Below, in pieces: positions 35,352 through 42,207 of a DNA stretch of 64,000 nt (the stretch's first letter is position 1; each line of letters starts with the position of its first letter). Origin of the DNA: Winogradskyella sp. (GTDB lineage Bacteria > Bacteroidota > Bacteroidia > Flavobacteriales > Flavobacteriaceae); NCBI RefSeq assembly GCF_003712105.1, contig NZ_RHLG01000003.1, positions 248,001-312,000 of the forward strand. Reading direction: 5' to 3'. A program made the translations under genes and the position numbers. The notes under the pieces are model-generated. The model saw only the letters and a list, made by a program, of their open reading frames with translations. It was not told where the DNA came from and made no database searches.

Positions 35352-36032
35352 TTGGGAATATTTAGCTTCACAAGGAAAAAACGATTGGAATCATCACCTA
35401 AAAAGATAATAAAGCGAATGATTGACTACATTCCTGAATTCTATAAAAACCATAGACAATTTCAAAACAGTATTGAATTTTATGGAACAAATGAATTTGG
35501 GCTTGCTTTGGAAAGTCTTGTTGAACTAGCAGATGAAACCGATCACTATTTTTCAGAAGAATTCTGGACTGAATTAGGTAAAGCAGCCAATATAATGGGA
35601 ATGGACAAAGTTAGTTCTTATTGTAAAAAGCAGTCGAAAAAGACTTTAGCAGGTTTGGACTACAAGTTACCTTTTGGTTGGACAACCTATAAAGTCAGTG
35701 AAAATAATTTTCAAGTACATATTTCCGAAAAGCTAAATGAGGAATGGAAAACGGAACGAAGAAAAAAAGACGGAATTGAAAAATTGCTGACTGAAAACGG
35801 AATACATTTCTCGAATAAAGGAAGAAATGGATATATCTATTTTGTAGAAAATGGAAAACTATTAGAATTTGAGTGGGAATTAGAGGTAGGTGGAATAAGA
35901 TTATGGTTTGAGGCTGAAAATCATTGGTGCTTACCTGCCAAATTGGATTTAAAGAAAGAGGATAAATCAAGAATTAAACAACTGATTATTGATTGGGCTG
36001 AACGAAATAATGAGAAAATTGAATTTGACTAA
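35352..36032 (+). CDS. cassette 3: unknown cytosolic protein
   Basis: 226 residues from TTG at 35352, 22 bases after the crossover; the next in-frame ATG would remove about 22 residues. Two regions are visible: a helical N-terminal part (NSIEFYGTNEFGLALESLVELADETDHYFSEEFWTELGKAANIM) that loosely resembles small immunity proteins, and a C-terminal alpha/beta part (DGIEKLLTENGIHFSNKGRNGYIYFVENGKLLEFEWELEVGG). No signal peptide and no catalytic motif. An immunity role is a guess from style only. Confidence 0.55.
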   Translation: MGIFSFTRKKRLESSPKKIIKRMIDYIPEFYKNHRQFQNSIEFYGTNEFGLALESLVELADETDHYFSEEFWTELGKAANIMGMDKVSSYCKKQSKKTLAGLDYKLPFGWTTYKVSENNFQVHISEKLNEEWKTERRKKDGIEKLLTENGIHFSNKGRNGYIYFVENGKLLEFEWELEVGGIRLWFEAENHWCLPAKLDLKKEDKSRIKQLIIDWAERNNEKIEFD

Positions 36033-36037
36033 AAGCA

Positions 36038-36170
36038 GCTGCTAACAATGGCTATAATTCATTGTGGTTTTGTGCCACATAAAAATAAAAGTATTAATCA
36101 ACGGCTGATTTCTAAGCGGAATAATCCTGCGGATGATTCCACAACGAAATCATAGCCGAGACCGTTGTGC
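36038..36170. repeat. attC-like site 3
   Basis: Opens with GCTGCTAAC, the reverse complement of GTTAGCAGC that starts cassette 3 (35330-35338); ends GTTGTGC (36164-36170). Arms GGCTATAATTCATTGTGG and GGCTATGATTTCGTTGTGG differ by two A/G changes and one extra base. Inner hairpin GGAATAATCC TGC GGATGATTCC. The two ends of this site do not match each other beyond AAC/GTT, which shows that it is a junction of two different cassettes. Confidence 0.85.
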
Positions 36171-36182
36171 CTAATTGAAAAA

Positions 36183-36614
36183 ATGATTGCTGATATAAAT
36201 AAAGCTTGGAATTGGAAAGGATTTAATGCCATTGAAATTATTCGTACAAATGATTTCGGAAATATAATTTTCAAAACAGATAAGAACGAATATTGGAGAA
36301 TCTGCCCTGAAGAAGTGACTTGTTTAAAAATAGCGGAAAATCAATCCGATTTTGAGCATTTATTGGCTGATTCAGAGTTTATTGAAGATTGGGAAATGGC
36401 AAATATTATTGAATCAGCAAAATCAGTAATAGGCGAATTACAAGCAGATGAAAAATACTGTCTTAAAATGCCAGCTCTGGTAAGCGGACAATATGAAAAA
36501 TCGAATTATGGAAAAGTGCCATTCAAGGAATTAATTTTATTTTCTGGAAGTTTAGGAAAACAAACGGAAAACTTGAAAGATGGACAAAAAGTGAAATTCA
36601 AATTCAAGGAATAG
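36183..36614 (+). CDS. cassette 4, gene 1: DUF1851/Tdi1-like protein
   Basis: 143 residues. The order NDFGNIIFKTDKNEYWRICPEEVTCLKIAEN, then CLKMPALVSGQYEKSNYGKVPFKELILFSGSLGKQTENLKDGQKVKFKF fits the C-terminal domain of the T6SS immunity protein Tdi1 family (DUF1851), related to SMI1/KNR4-type immunity proteins. ATG 36183 is used; the open frame reaches back to a TTG at 36165, but that codon is in the crossover core. The second gene of the cassette starts nine bases after its stop. Confidence 0.65.
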   Translation: MIADINKAWNWKGFNAIEIIRTNDFGNIIFKTDKNEYWRICPEEVTCLKIAENQSDFEHLLADSEFIEDWEMANIIESAKSVIGELQADEKYCLKMPALVSGQYEKSNYGKVPFKELILFSGSLGKQTENLKDGQKVKFKFKE

Positions 36615-36622
36615 AAGCATTA

Positions 36623-37099
36623 ATGGAAGAAGTCAAACAAAAGAAAATTTTATTCAAATATCATAGCAATGTTTTGGACGAGTTGACTGTGGAAACAATG
36701 TGGGCAGAGGAAATTGACAAAGAAAATGGAATCTACAAACTGGATAACATCCCGTTTTATGGACCACTCATTGCGACTGATGATGAATTTTATGCAGAAT
36801 TTGACGAATCGGAACAAATGCTGACTTATCAGAAGACAACAAAGCACTCTGGGAACTCAATTGTTTTAGTCATAATTACTCAAGACGGATTTAACAAAGA
36901 AATTATACGAGACCGATTTAAGGAATTGAATTGTACATCTGAGGGACTGAACGACTCGTATTTTTCAATGGAGATTTTAAAAGACGTAAATTATTCTGGA
37001 ATCAAGAAAATTTTGTCGAAATATGAGAATGATGGAATTTTAGAATATGCCGAACCTTGTCTTTCGGAAAAACATCAAGAGGATTTAAGAAACAACTAG
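36623..37099 (+). CDS. cassette 4, gene 2: DUF4265 protein
   Basis: 158 residues. The N-terminal pattern KILFKYHSNVLDELTVETMWAEEIDKENGIYKLDNIPFYGPLIATDDEFYAEFDE fits DUF4265, a small cytosolic family of unknown function. A C-terminal ferredoxin-like half follows (VLVIITQDGFNKEIIRDRFKELNCTSEGLND). It shares a cassette with the DUF1851-like gene, the only two-gene unit in the array; its stop codon lies in the opening bases of attC-like site 4. Confidence 0.72.
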   Translation: MEEVKQKKILFKYHSNVLDELTVETMWAEEIDKENGIYKLDNIPFYGPLIATDDEFYAEFDESEQMLTYQKTTKHSGNSIVLVIITQDGFNKEIIRDRFKELNCTSEGLNDSYFSMEILKDVNYSGIKKILSKYENDGILEYAEPCLSEKHQEDLRNN

Positions 37100-37234
37100 G
37101 CACAACAACGTATATAAAAAATACGCCACCTTTCGCTATATTTGCGTACTCACCTATTTTAAAAATAATTAATCACGGCTGAAAAAACCGTCTGCCAAAA
37201 AAGACGTACTTTTCATATACAAAACCGTTGTGTG
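37097..37234. repeat. attC-like site 4
   Basis: Opens with TAGGCACAAC, the exact reverse complement of GTTGTGCCTA that starts cassette 4 (36164-36173); ends GTTGTGTG (37227-37234). Arms GTATATAAAAAATACGCC and GTATATGAAAAGTACGTC (reverse complement of the right side) differ by one indel-like change, one A/G and one C/T. Confidence 0.82.
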
Positions 37235-37266
37235 TCATTTCCAGAACTCACGCAAACTGAATAAAA

Positions 37267-37749
37267 GTGAAAAAAGTACTGATTAATATACTAATGATTC
37301 TAATTCTGGTTTTGCTTTACTGTTGTAAAAGCAAAGTAGAGATAATTGAGAAAAATAATCTGGACATAATTGCTGGACAACGAATTGGAGAATACTCATT
37401 GTCAATGACAAAAAACCAACTTGATGAAATTGATGATGCTAAATTGGATACATTACACATATTCTACATCTATACATTACCGAACATTAAAATATGGTAT
37501 GATTTCAAAAAAAAACGAACCGACCAAATTTGTGCTAACAATAATTATACTGGTAAATTCAAAAAGATTATTGGAATTAATGACAGTATCTTGAATTTGG
37601 AAAAAATCGATAAATATTACTATTGGGAAGATGAAGAAGTTTATCAATTTAAATCTGTAAAAGGTATAAGTTTTAATGTTCCTGATGAACAATTAGAAAT
37701 TGATAAAAAAGAACAAACTATTGAATATATCTGTATTTATAGAGATTAA
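37267..37749 (+). CDS. cassette 5: putative lipoprotein
   Basis: 160 residues starting with GTG at 37267 (40 bases after the crossover). MKKVLINILMILILVLLYCC is a lipoprotein-like signal with two adjacent Cys near 19-20. The mature part contains IAGQRIGEYSLSMTKNQLD and a repeated beta pattern (IKIWYDFKKKRTDQICA). No family recognised; probably an exported ligand-binding or immunity-type protein, which is a guess. Confidence 0.6.
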   Translation: MKKVLINILMILILVLLYCCKSKVEIIEKNNLDIIAGQRIGEYSLSMTKNQLDEIDDAKLDTLHIFYIYTLPNIKIWYDFKKKRTDQICANNNYTGKFKKIIGINDSILNLEKIDKYYYWEDEEVYQFKSVKGISFNVPDEQLEIDKKEQTIEYICIYRD

Positions 37750-37756
37750 AAAACGC

Positions 37757-37891
37757 CACACAACAAGGTATAACCGCAATTACAGCGTACTGACTGTAAA
37801 CGTCAGCACACTCGGAATTGCTTCCGTCAGTACCAAACCAAATAAAACGTAAATTTATCCGTAACTGACGGTTATACGAGACCGTTGTACC
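37757..37891. repeat. attC-like site 5
   Basis: Opens with CACACAAC, the reverse complement of GTTGTGTG at the start of cassette 5; ends GTTGTACC (37884-37891). Arms GTATAACCGCAATTACAG and GTATAACCGTCAGTTACGG (reverse complement of the right side) differ by two A/G changes and one extra base. Confidence 0.82.
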
Positions 37892-37902
37892 TAATTTAAA
37901 AA

Positions 37903-38724
37903 ATGAATAAAATTCCATTCATACTTTTCCTTCTCATAACTGCAGTTGGGTATTCTCAACATGACCAAGAATTTGAACCAACTTTCTATTCAGAAATTGC
38001 CGAGCGAGTAGCACCTAGAAATTATTACAGCGTGAAATTTGGAAATCCAGCCGAAGTAATTGTTAATGACACAATTTTTTTGGCGAATTCTGAAACTTGG
38101 ATTGAAAAAAATATCTACAGTTTTAAATCTGGAAGGGAAATGTTAGTAAAGAAATATCGAGATAATGAACTAATTGCTGACGAAATAATTGAATTAGATT
38201 CTAACAATAGAATTCTAAACTATGAAGGAAATTTAAAATATGAAGGCGGTAAATGGTATATAACTAAAGTCAAATATCAATATCAAGAAAACAAAAAGAT
38301 AAAGGAAAAAATAAATGATTCTGGAGAGACTTATTTGAGATATACTGTAAAATATGACAGCCTGAAAAACCCAATTGAAATTGAGCATACAATTGTTGGA
38401 CCAGACCATACTAGACTTCAAACTGTAAATTATGATTATCCAAATAGTAAGTTCATTCTAATGGACTTTAATTACCAAGGTCGATTAGAAGAAGAAATAA
38501 AAGGGAATATAAATTCGGATTATGTTCTTGAAAAAAATGAAAATGGAGACATTACCAAACTGTATTGGATTTTGACTGACAAAACAGAACCTTTTATTCA
38601 CGAAATAGATTATGAATATGATGAAAAAGGGAATTGGATTAAATTAATCAAAAACGTTATAAGTCCTGATGGCACGAAAAAACCATATTACAGAACTTAT
38701 AGGGAAATTAAATATAAAAACTAG
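37903..38724 (+). CDS. cassette 6: exported protein of unknown function
   Basis: 273 residues with a signal peptide (MNKIPFILFLLITAVGYSQ). The remainder is a series of beta strands with repeated Tyr-Asp motifs (NYDYPNSKF, DYEYDEKGNWIKLI), similar in style to YD-repeat or antitoxin-repeat shells, but no clear family match. ATG lies 19 bases after the crossover. Confidence 0.6.
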   Translation: MNKIPFILFLLITAVGYSQHDQEFEPTFYSEIAERVAPRNYYSVKFGNPAEVIVNDTIFLANSETWIEKNIYSFKSGREMLVKKYRDNELIADEIIELDSNNRILNYEGNLKYEGGKWYITKVKYQYQENKKIKEKINDSGETYLRYTVKYDSLKNPIEIEHTIVGPDHTRLQTVNYDYPNSKFILMDFNYQGRLEEEIKGNINSDYVLEKNENGDITKLYWILTDKTEPFIHEIDYEYDEKGNWIKLIKNVISPDGTKKPYYRTYREIKYKN

Positions 38725-38857
38725 GTACAACAATGGCTATAAGTAATTGCTTGGGTTGGTAAGTGCTACTCGGAAAATTCTCCGAATTTTCCTCACTTAG
38801 TGCCTTTTTGCTATCTTTAAATCCTTAAGCAACTACTCATAGCCGAACCGTTGTGGT
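38722..38857. repeat. attC-like site 6
   Basis: Opens with TAGGTACAAC, the exact reverse complement of GTTGTACCTA at the start of cassette 6 (37884-37893); ends GTTGTGGT (38850-38857). Arms GGCTATAAGTAATTGCTT and GGCTATGAGTAGTTGCTT are nearly identical to those of site 1. Inner hairpin GGAAAATTC TC CGAATTTTCC, loosely paired. Confidence 0.85.
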
Positions 38858-38930
38858 TTATTATCTTGATATAGTATGCCCTGATAATAGAAAACTGATG
38901 GAACTAATAATTAGATAATTTCAATTAAAA

Positions 38931-39926
38931 ATGAATGAACTGATCGGATTAAAAAACATGAAAAGTTTAGATTCGGTAGACGCTTTGAAGAAAGAACTTT
39001 TATTGTTTGATAAGATATTAATCGTTGGTTTAAAGGAGTATAATGATGTTTTTCAAAAAAATGAAATTACTTCTCAAAATGAGTTACTAGAAAATAGAGA
39101 CTCATTTGCACTAAACGATTTAATTATTTTAAATAGTTACGTTGGGATGTACAACTTAGTTAACTCACCTAGCGGATGTCCCGGTTATAAGCCAAAATTT
39201 ACCACAGAGGAAAGTACGTTTTTTAATCAAAACTTTGATTTTCTTCTTGAAAAAGGAAAAATCATTATTGACTATAATGAAATTAGCGATAAGAATAAAC
39301 AATCTGAAGCTAATGAGAATATAACTCCTTCGCTTGAAAGGAAATTGAATGCCGATTTAAGCTACGATGTGTTGTTTAACATGTGCCTTGATCTAAAGGC
39401 AAGAATAATAGCCGCTTCTTGTGATAATAGTAAGTTTACTGCGATCCCTTATGAAACTTCTATATATTCTATAGATGAAATCACAAATACTAAGGCTGAT
39501 GTTTATAGCCTATTGCTAGAAGACTTCCCTATTATTGAAACTGATCAAATAGCTTGGGAGCAAATTTTCGATTTTAAAAGTGATCCTGATGTTTATAATG
39601 CTATCTGGAGTCTTAGAAATTGGATATCGAGTATATCAAGAACAAATAGACAGCCGAATGAAATTGAAGAAGAATACAGAGATTTAAAATATCAGTATGA
39701 AAAAGCAATTAACCTGCATAAGCTAAAAAATAGTAGCAATGCATTTCAGACCACTATTCAAACTAGCGCTGAGTTAGTAGAAAATCTTGCTAAACTGAAT
39801 TTCAAAAAAGCAACCGATGTATTCTTTCAATTTAGAAAACAGAAAATTGCTTTAATGGAAGTAGAACTAAAAAGTAAAGGAAATCAGCTTTCATATCTGT
39901 ATAAACTGAAAACCAAGTTCAATTAA
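38931..39926 (+). CDS. cassette 7: unknown helical protein
   Basis: 331 residues, no signal peptide, mainly helical with a C-terminal coiled-coil-like region (EEYRDLKYQYEKAINLHKLK ... FFQFRKQKIALMEVELK). No family recognised. Its leader is the longest in the array, 81 bases after the crossover, so it could have its own promoter, though I see no good TAnnTTTG box. The start MNELIGLKNMKS is the first ATG; a second one at codon 10 is also possible. Confidence 0.55.
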   Translation: MNELIGLKNMKSLDSVDALKKELLLFDKILIVGLKEYNDVFQKNEITSQNELLENRDSFALNDLIILNSYVGMYNLVNSPSGCPGYKPKFTTEESTFFNQNFDFLLEKGKIIIDYNEISDKNKQSEANENITPSLERKLNADLSYDVLFNMCLDLKARIIAASCDNSKFTAIPYETSIYSIDEITNTKADVYSLLLEDFPIIETDQIAWEQIFDFKSDPDVYNAIWSLRNWISSISRTNRQPNEIEEEYRDLKYQYEKAINLHKLKNSSNAFQTTIQTSAELVENLAKLNFKKATDVFFQFRKQKIALMEVELKSKGNQLSYLYKLKTKFN

Positions 39927-39954
39927 AACTAATTATCAATAAGAATAAAAAAAC

Positions 39955-40090
39955 AAACCACAACAATGTATATAAAAAATAGGCGAAATGGCGATACTAT
40001 CTAATATTTTGCTTCTAATCAAACTTTGTGTTCAACCGAAAGTTTATTGTTTAGAAATCGCCTACTTTTAATATACTGAACGTTGTGGTT
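39955..40090. repeat. attC-like site 7
   Basis: Opens with AAACCACAAC, the exact reverse complement of GTTGTGGTTT at the start of cassette 7 (38850-38859); ends GTTGTGGTT (40082-40090). Arms GTATATAAAAAATAGGCGA and GTATATTAAAAGTAGGCGA (reverse complement of the right side) differ by one A/T and one A/G change. Confidence 0.82.
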
Positions 40091-40111
40091 AATGTCCAAA
40101 AAATCTCGTGA

Positions 40112-40906
40112 ATGAACAAAACCGTATTTGAAATTACACAAATGGACTGTCCTTCAGAGGAGAATTTAATCCGAATGAAACTAGATGGTATTTCAAGTAT
40201 TGCAAATTTGGACTTCGATATACCGAATCGTAAACTAATCGTTCATCACACTGGAGATCTTGACCTGATCGAAAGGTCAGTTCTTGAACTAAAATTAGGT
40301 GGAAAAAAAATATCTACAGAATTATCTGATCAAACAGAATTTAATGAAAAAACTGATCAACGAAAATTACTTTGGTCTGTCCTAGCAATTAATTTTAGTT
40401 TTTTCTTAATTGAAATGACCACTGGTCTTATTTCAAGATCAATGGGATTAGTTGCTGACAGTTTGGATATGCTAGCCGATTCCTTTGTTTATGGCATCAG
40501 TCTGTTTGCTGTTGGTAGTACTTTAACCAGGAAAAAACGGATTGCAAAACTTGCTGGATATTTTCAAATCACACTTGCAATAATTGGATTCGTTGAAGTA
40601 CTTAGACGATTCTTCGGTGCAGAAAAACTTCCTGATTTTTCGACTATGATTGTTGTTTCAATTTTTGCACTTATAGCAAATGGTGTTTGTCTTTACATCT
40701 TGCAGAAATCTAAAAGCAAAGAAGAAGCTCATATGAAAGCAAGTATGATTTTTACGTCCAATGATGTAATTATCAATTTTGGCGTTATAGTCGCTGGAGT
40801 TCTGGTAAACTGGTTAAATTCGAGTAAACCTGACTTGATTATTGGAACTATCGTATTCATTCTAGTGATCCAAGGTGCATTTAGAATTCTGAAACTAAGT
40901 AAGTAA
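40112..40906 (+). CDS. cassette 8: cation transporter, CDF-like with N-terminal HMA-type domain
   Basis: 264 residues. The N-terminal 75 residues follow a heavy-metal-associated fold with a single Cys (ITQMDCPSEENLIRMKLDGI). Then come about five or six membrane helices with the CDF metal site pattern (GLVADSLDMLADSFVYG; the two Asp four residues apart are the usual metal ligands) and a second helix pair with SNDVIINFGVIVAG. It would export divalent metal ions. The cytosolic C-terminal dimer domain of classic CDF proteins is absent. A metal-resistance function is the only clear adaptive trait in the array. Confidence 0.8.
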   Translation: MNKTVFEITQMDCPSEENLIRMKLDGISSIANLDFDIPNRKLIVHHTGDLDLIERSVLELKLGGKKISTELSDQTEFNEKTDQRKLLWSVLAINFSFFLIEMTTGLISRSMGLVADSLDMLADSFVYGISLFAVGSTLTRKKRIAKLAGYFQITLAIIGFVEVLRRFFGAEKLPDFSTMIVVSIFALIANGVCLYILQKSKSKEEAHMKASMIFTSNDVIINFGVIVAGVLVNWLNSSKPDLIIGTIVFILVIQGAFRILKLSK

Positions 40907-40912
40907 GACACA

Positions 40913-41039
40913 AACCACAACAACGTGTATAACTCATACCTCTGAATACACTAAAATTTATCTATCTTTAAATTATATAAATTTTGTGTAACGCACTCTT
41001 ACCTAAAATCGGTACGAGCCATACACGAACACGTTACTT
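40913..41039. repeat. attC-like site 8, array end
   Basis: Opens with AACCACAAC, the reverse complement of GTTGTGGTT that starts cassette 8; ends at GTTACTT (41033-41039). Arms GTGTATAACTCATACC and GTGTATGGCTCGTACC (reverse complement of the right side) differ by three A/G changes. The bases right of the last crossover (TTACTTC) are not a cassette start: no gene or complementary end follows. Confidence 0.8.
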
Positions 41040-41129
41040 CACTCTAATAATCATTCCTTAGAATTAATAAATCAAGAAAAGAAACTAATAAAAAGACAGT
41101 TTCTGTCAACCATATTATCAACTAAAAAT

Positions 41130-41166
41130 AAAAACCCTTAATAATCAATCGATTACAAGGGTTTTT
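41130..41166 (-). terminator. terminator supplied by the island for tRNA-Ser
   Basis: AAAAACCCTT (41130-41139) and AAGGGTTTTT (41157-41166) form a perfect 10-bp stem. On the minus strand the stem ends in TTTTTATTTTT, directly after the tRNA 3' end. The stretch 41040-41129 before it holds no gene that I can support. Confidence 0.75.
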
Positions 41167-41189
41167 GCGGAGAAAGAGGGATTCGAACC
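41164..41189. repeat. attR at the tRNA-Ser 3' end
   Basis: TTTGCGGAGAAAGAGGG at 41164-41180 matches attL exactly; similarity continues to 41189 with two mismatches. This copy is part of the intact tRNA. Confidence 0.85.
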
Positions 41190-41252
41190 CCCGGAGGTGT
41201 GACCCTCGCTGGTTTTCAAGACCAGTGCATTCGACCACTCTGCCATTTCTCC
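41168..41252 (-). tRNA. tRNA-Ser(UGA)
   Basis: 85 nt on the minus strand. Acceptor GGAGAAA/TTTCTCC with discriminator G, anticodon loop CTTGAAA within CTGGT...ACCAG giving anticodon UGA, a long variable arm (CGAGGGTCACACCTCCG) as expected for serine, and TTCGAAT in the T loop. CCA is not encoded. Its 3' end (41168-41180) is the attachment site of the island. Confidence 0.95.
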
Positions 41253-41423
41253 GATTGCGGATGCAAATATAGAATCCTTTTTTGCTTTTGCCAAAGCTTT
41301 TTTTATTTATTTGATTGAAAAATTCAGCTTTAATTTATTGTAAAAAGATTCATTATTTAATTATCAATTGTATTTTCGGCACAATAAATGATTAATACTT
41401 CGTTATTAAAAAAACGTCAATCA

Positions 41424-42203
41424 ATGAAACAGCTTTTTCTAACACTATTAGTACTTACCAGTCTTAAAGTTTCTGGTCAAAACAAAACCATAGGTTATGG
41501 CGAAAAATTAGTATTTACAGCATCTTATAATATGTCTGGCTTACTTACTGATATTGCACAAGTAACTATGGAGACAAGCAAAGTAAGCACTTCAAAAAGT
41601 ACATTAATGCGCTTAAAATGTTCAGCTGCAACATATAGTAGTTTTGATAGTTTTTTTAAAGTACGTGATCTATACGAAAGCTATGTTGGTCCAGCGAGTT
41701 TAACACCATATTTATACAAAAGAGATATTAATGAAGGTGGCTATTACAAATTCATGCAATACAAGTTTAACCACAGAAGCAAGACTGTTAAAAGCCAAAT
41801 GAAGAAAAGAAGAGGCGATGGTTCTATTTGGGAGGTGAATAAGGATGTAAAAATCGGCAACTCAACAAAAGATTTAGTGTCTACATTATATACCTTAAGA
41901 AACTTAGATATAGATAAGGCATCTCCTGGTGATACGTCAAGTTTTAAGGTGTTGTTTGATAATAAAGAAAATACCGTATCTTTTAGATATATTGGTAAAG
42001 AGACAATCTCAACCAACATTGGTAGAAAAGAGTGTTACAAAATTGCAATTAGTTTAAGAGGATCTGATGTGCTCAAAGGTAGTAACTCTAATATTATTTG
42101 GCTAACAGCTGATGCCAACAAAGTGCCCGTGTATGCTAAGTTTAAAATTGCAGTAGGAAATGGCGAATTAAAAATTAAATCAGCGTCTGGCTTAAAAAAT
42201 TAA
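41424..42203 (+). CDS. DUF3108 domain exported protein
   Basis: About 259 residues from ATG 41424, which opens a proper signal peptide (MKQLFLTLLVLTSLKVSGQ); the frame reaches back to 41388 without good reason. The mature part fits DUF3108, a beta-rich periplasmic family: GYGEKLVFTASYNMSGLLTDIAQVTM, STKDLVSTLYTLRNLD and VPVYAKFKIAVGNGELKIKS. Function unknown. Followed after four bases by a small membrane protein gene. Confidence 0.82.
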   Translation: MKQLFLTLLVLTSLKVSGQNKTIGYGEKLVFTASYNMSGLLTDIAQVTMETSKVSTSKSTLMRLKCSAATYSSFDSFFKVRDLYESYVGPASLTPYLYKRDINEGGYYKFMQYKFNHRSKTVKSQMKKRRGDGSIWEVNKDVKIGNSTKDLVSTLYTLRNLDIDKASPGDTSSFKVLFDNKENTVSFRYIGKETISTNIGRKECYKIAISLRGSDVLKGSNSNIIWLTADANKVPVYAKFKIAVGNGELKIKSASGLKN

Positions 42204-42207
42204 TGTA

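Larger units (their letters stand above)
33208..41039 (+). mobile_element. integron-like array of eight gene cassettes
   Basis: Eight units, all in the same orientation, join at G^TT after positions 33208, 34442, 35330, 36164, 37227, 37884, 38850, 40082 and 41033. Each unit is one gene (two in unit 4) with a short leader, usually 18-40 bases (81 in unit 7), and a long imperfect palindrome behind the gene. The start of each unit matches by reverse complement the opening 8-10 bases of its own palindrome, so units behave as circles that were cut and joined at one point. Such terminal complementarity is the hallmark of integron cassettes; neither unrelated repeats nor terminators would show it. 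Confidence 0.85.
27972..41180. mobile_element. 13.2-kb integrative element at tRNA-Ser(UGA), carrying an integron-like cassette array
   Basis: Bounded by a direct repeat of the tRNA-Ser 3' end. The integrase gene sits 142 bases inside attL. Contents in order: tyrosine integrase, unknown protein, HTH protein, rolling-circle Rep, cassette recombinase, eight-cassette array. No relaxase, coupling protein or type IV secretion genes are seen, so it is best called an integrative mobilisable or plasmid-like replicating element rather than a self-conjugating one. The tRNA keeps an intact 3' end, supplied by the element, and the island brought its own terminator (41130-41166). Confidence 0.85.

Noticed and set aside
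34318..41039. The long palindromes as CRISPR repeats or ordinary terminators
   Set aside because: They are 127-138 bp, sit once behind each gene, lack T runs, and have cassette-specific ends complementary to the next-upstream cassette start. CRISPR repeats are short, identical and regularly spaced.
27972..41180. Self-transmissible conjugative element
   Set aside because: No relaxase, coupling ATPase or type IV secretion genes are present; the only DNA-processing proteins are two tyrosine recombinases, an HTH protein and an HUH Rep.
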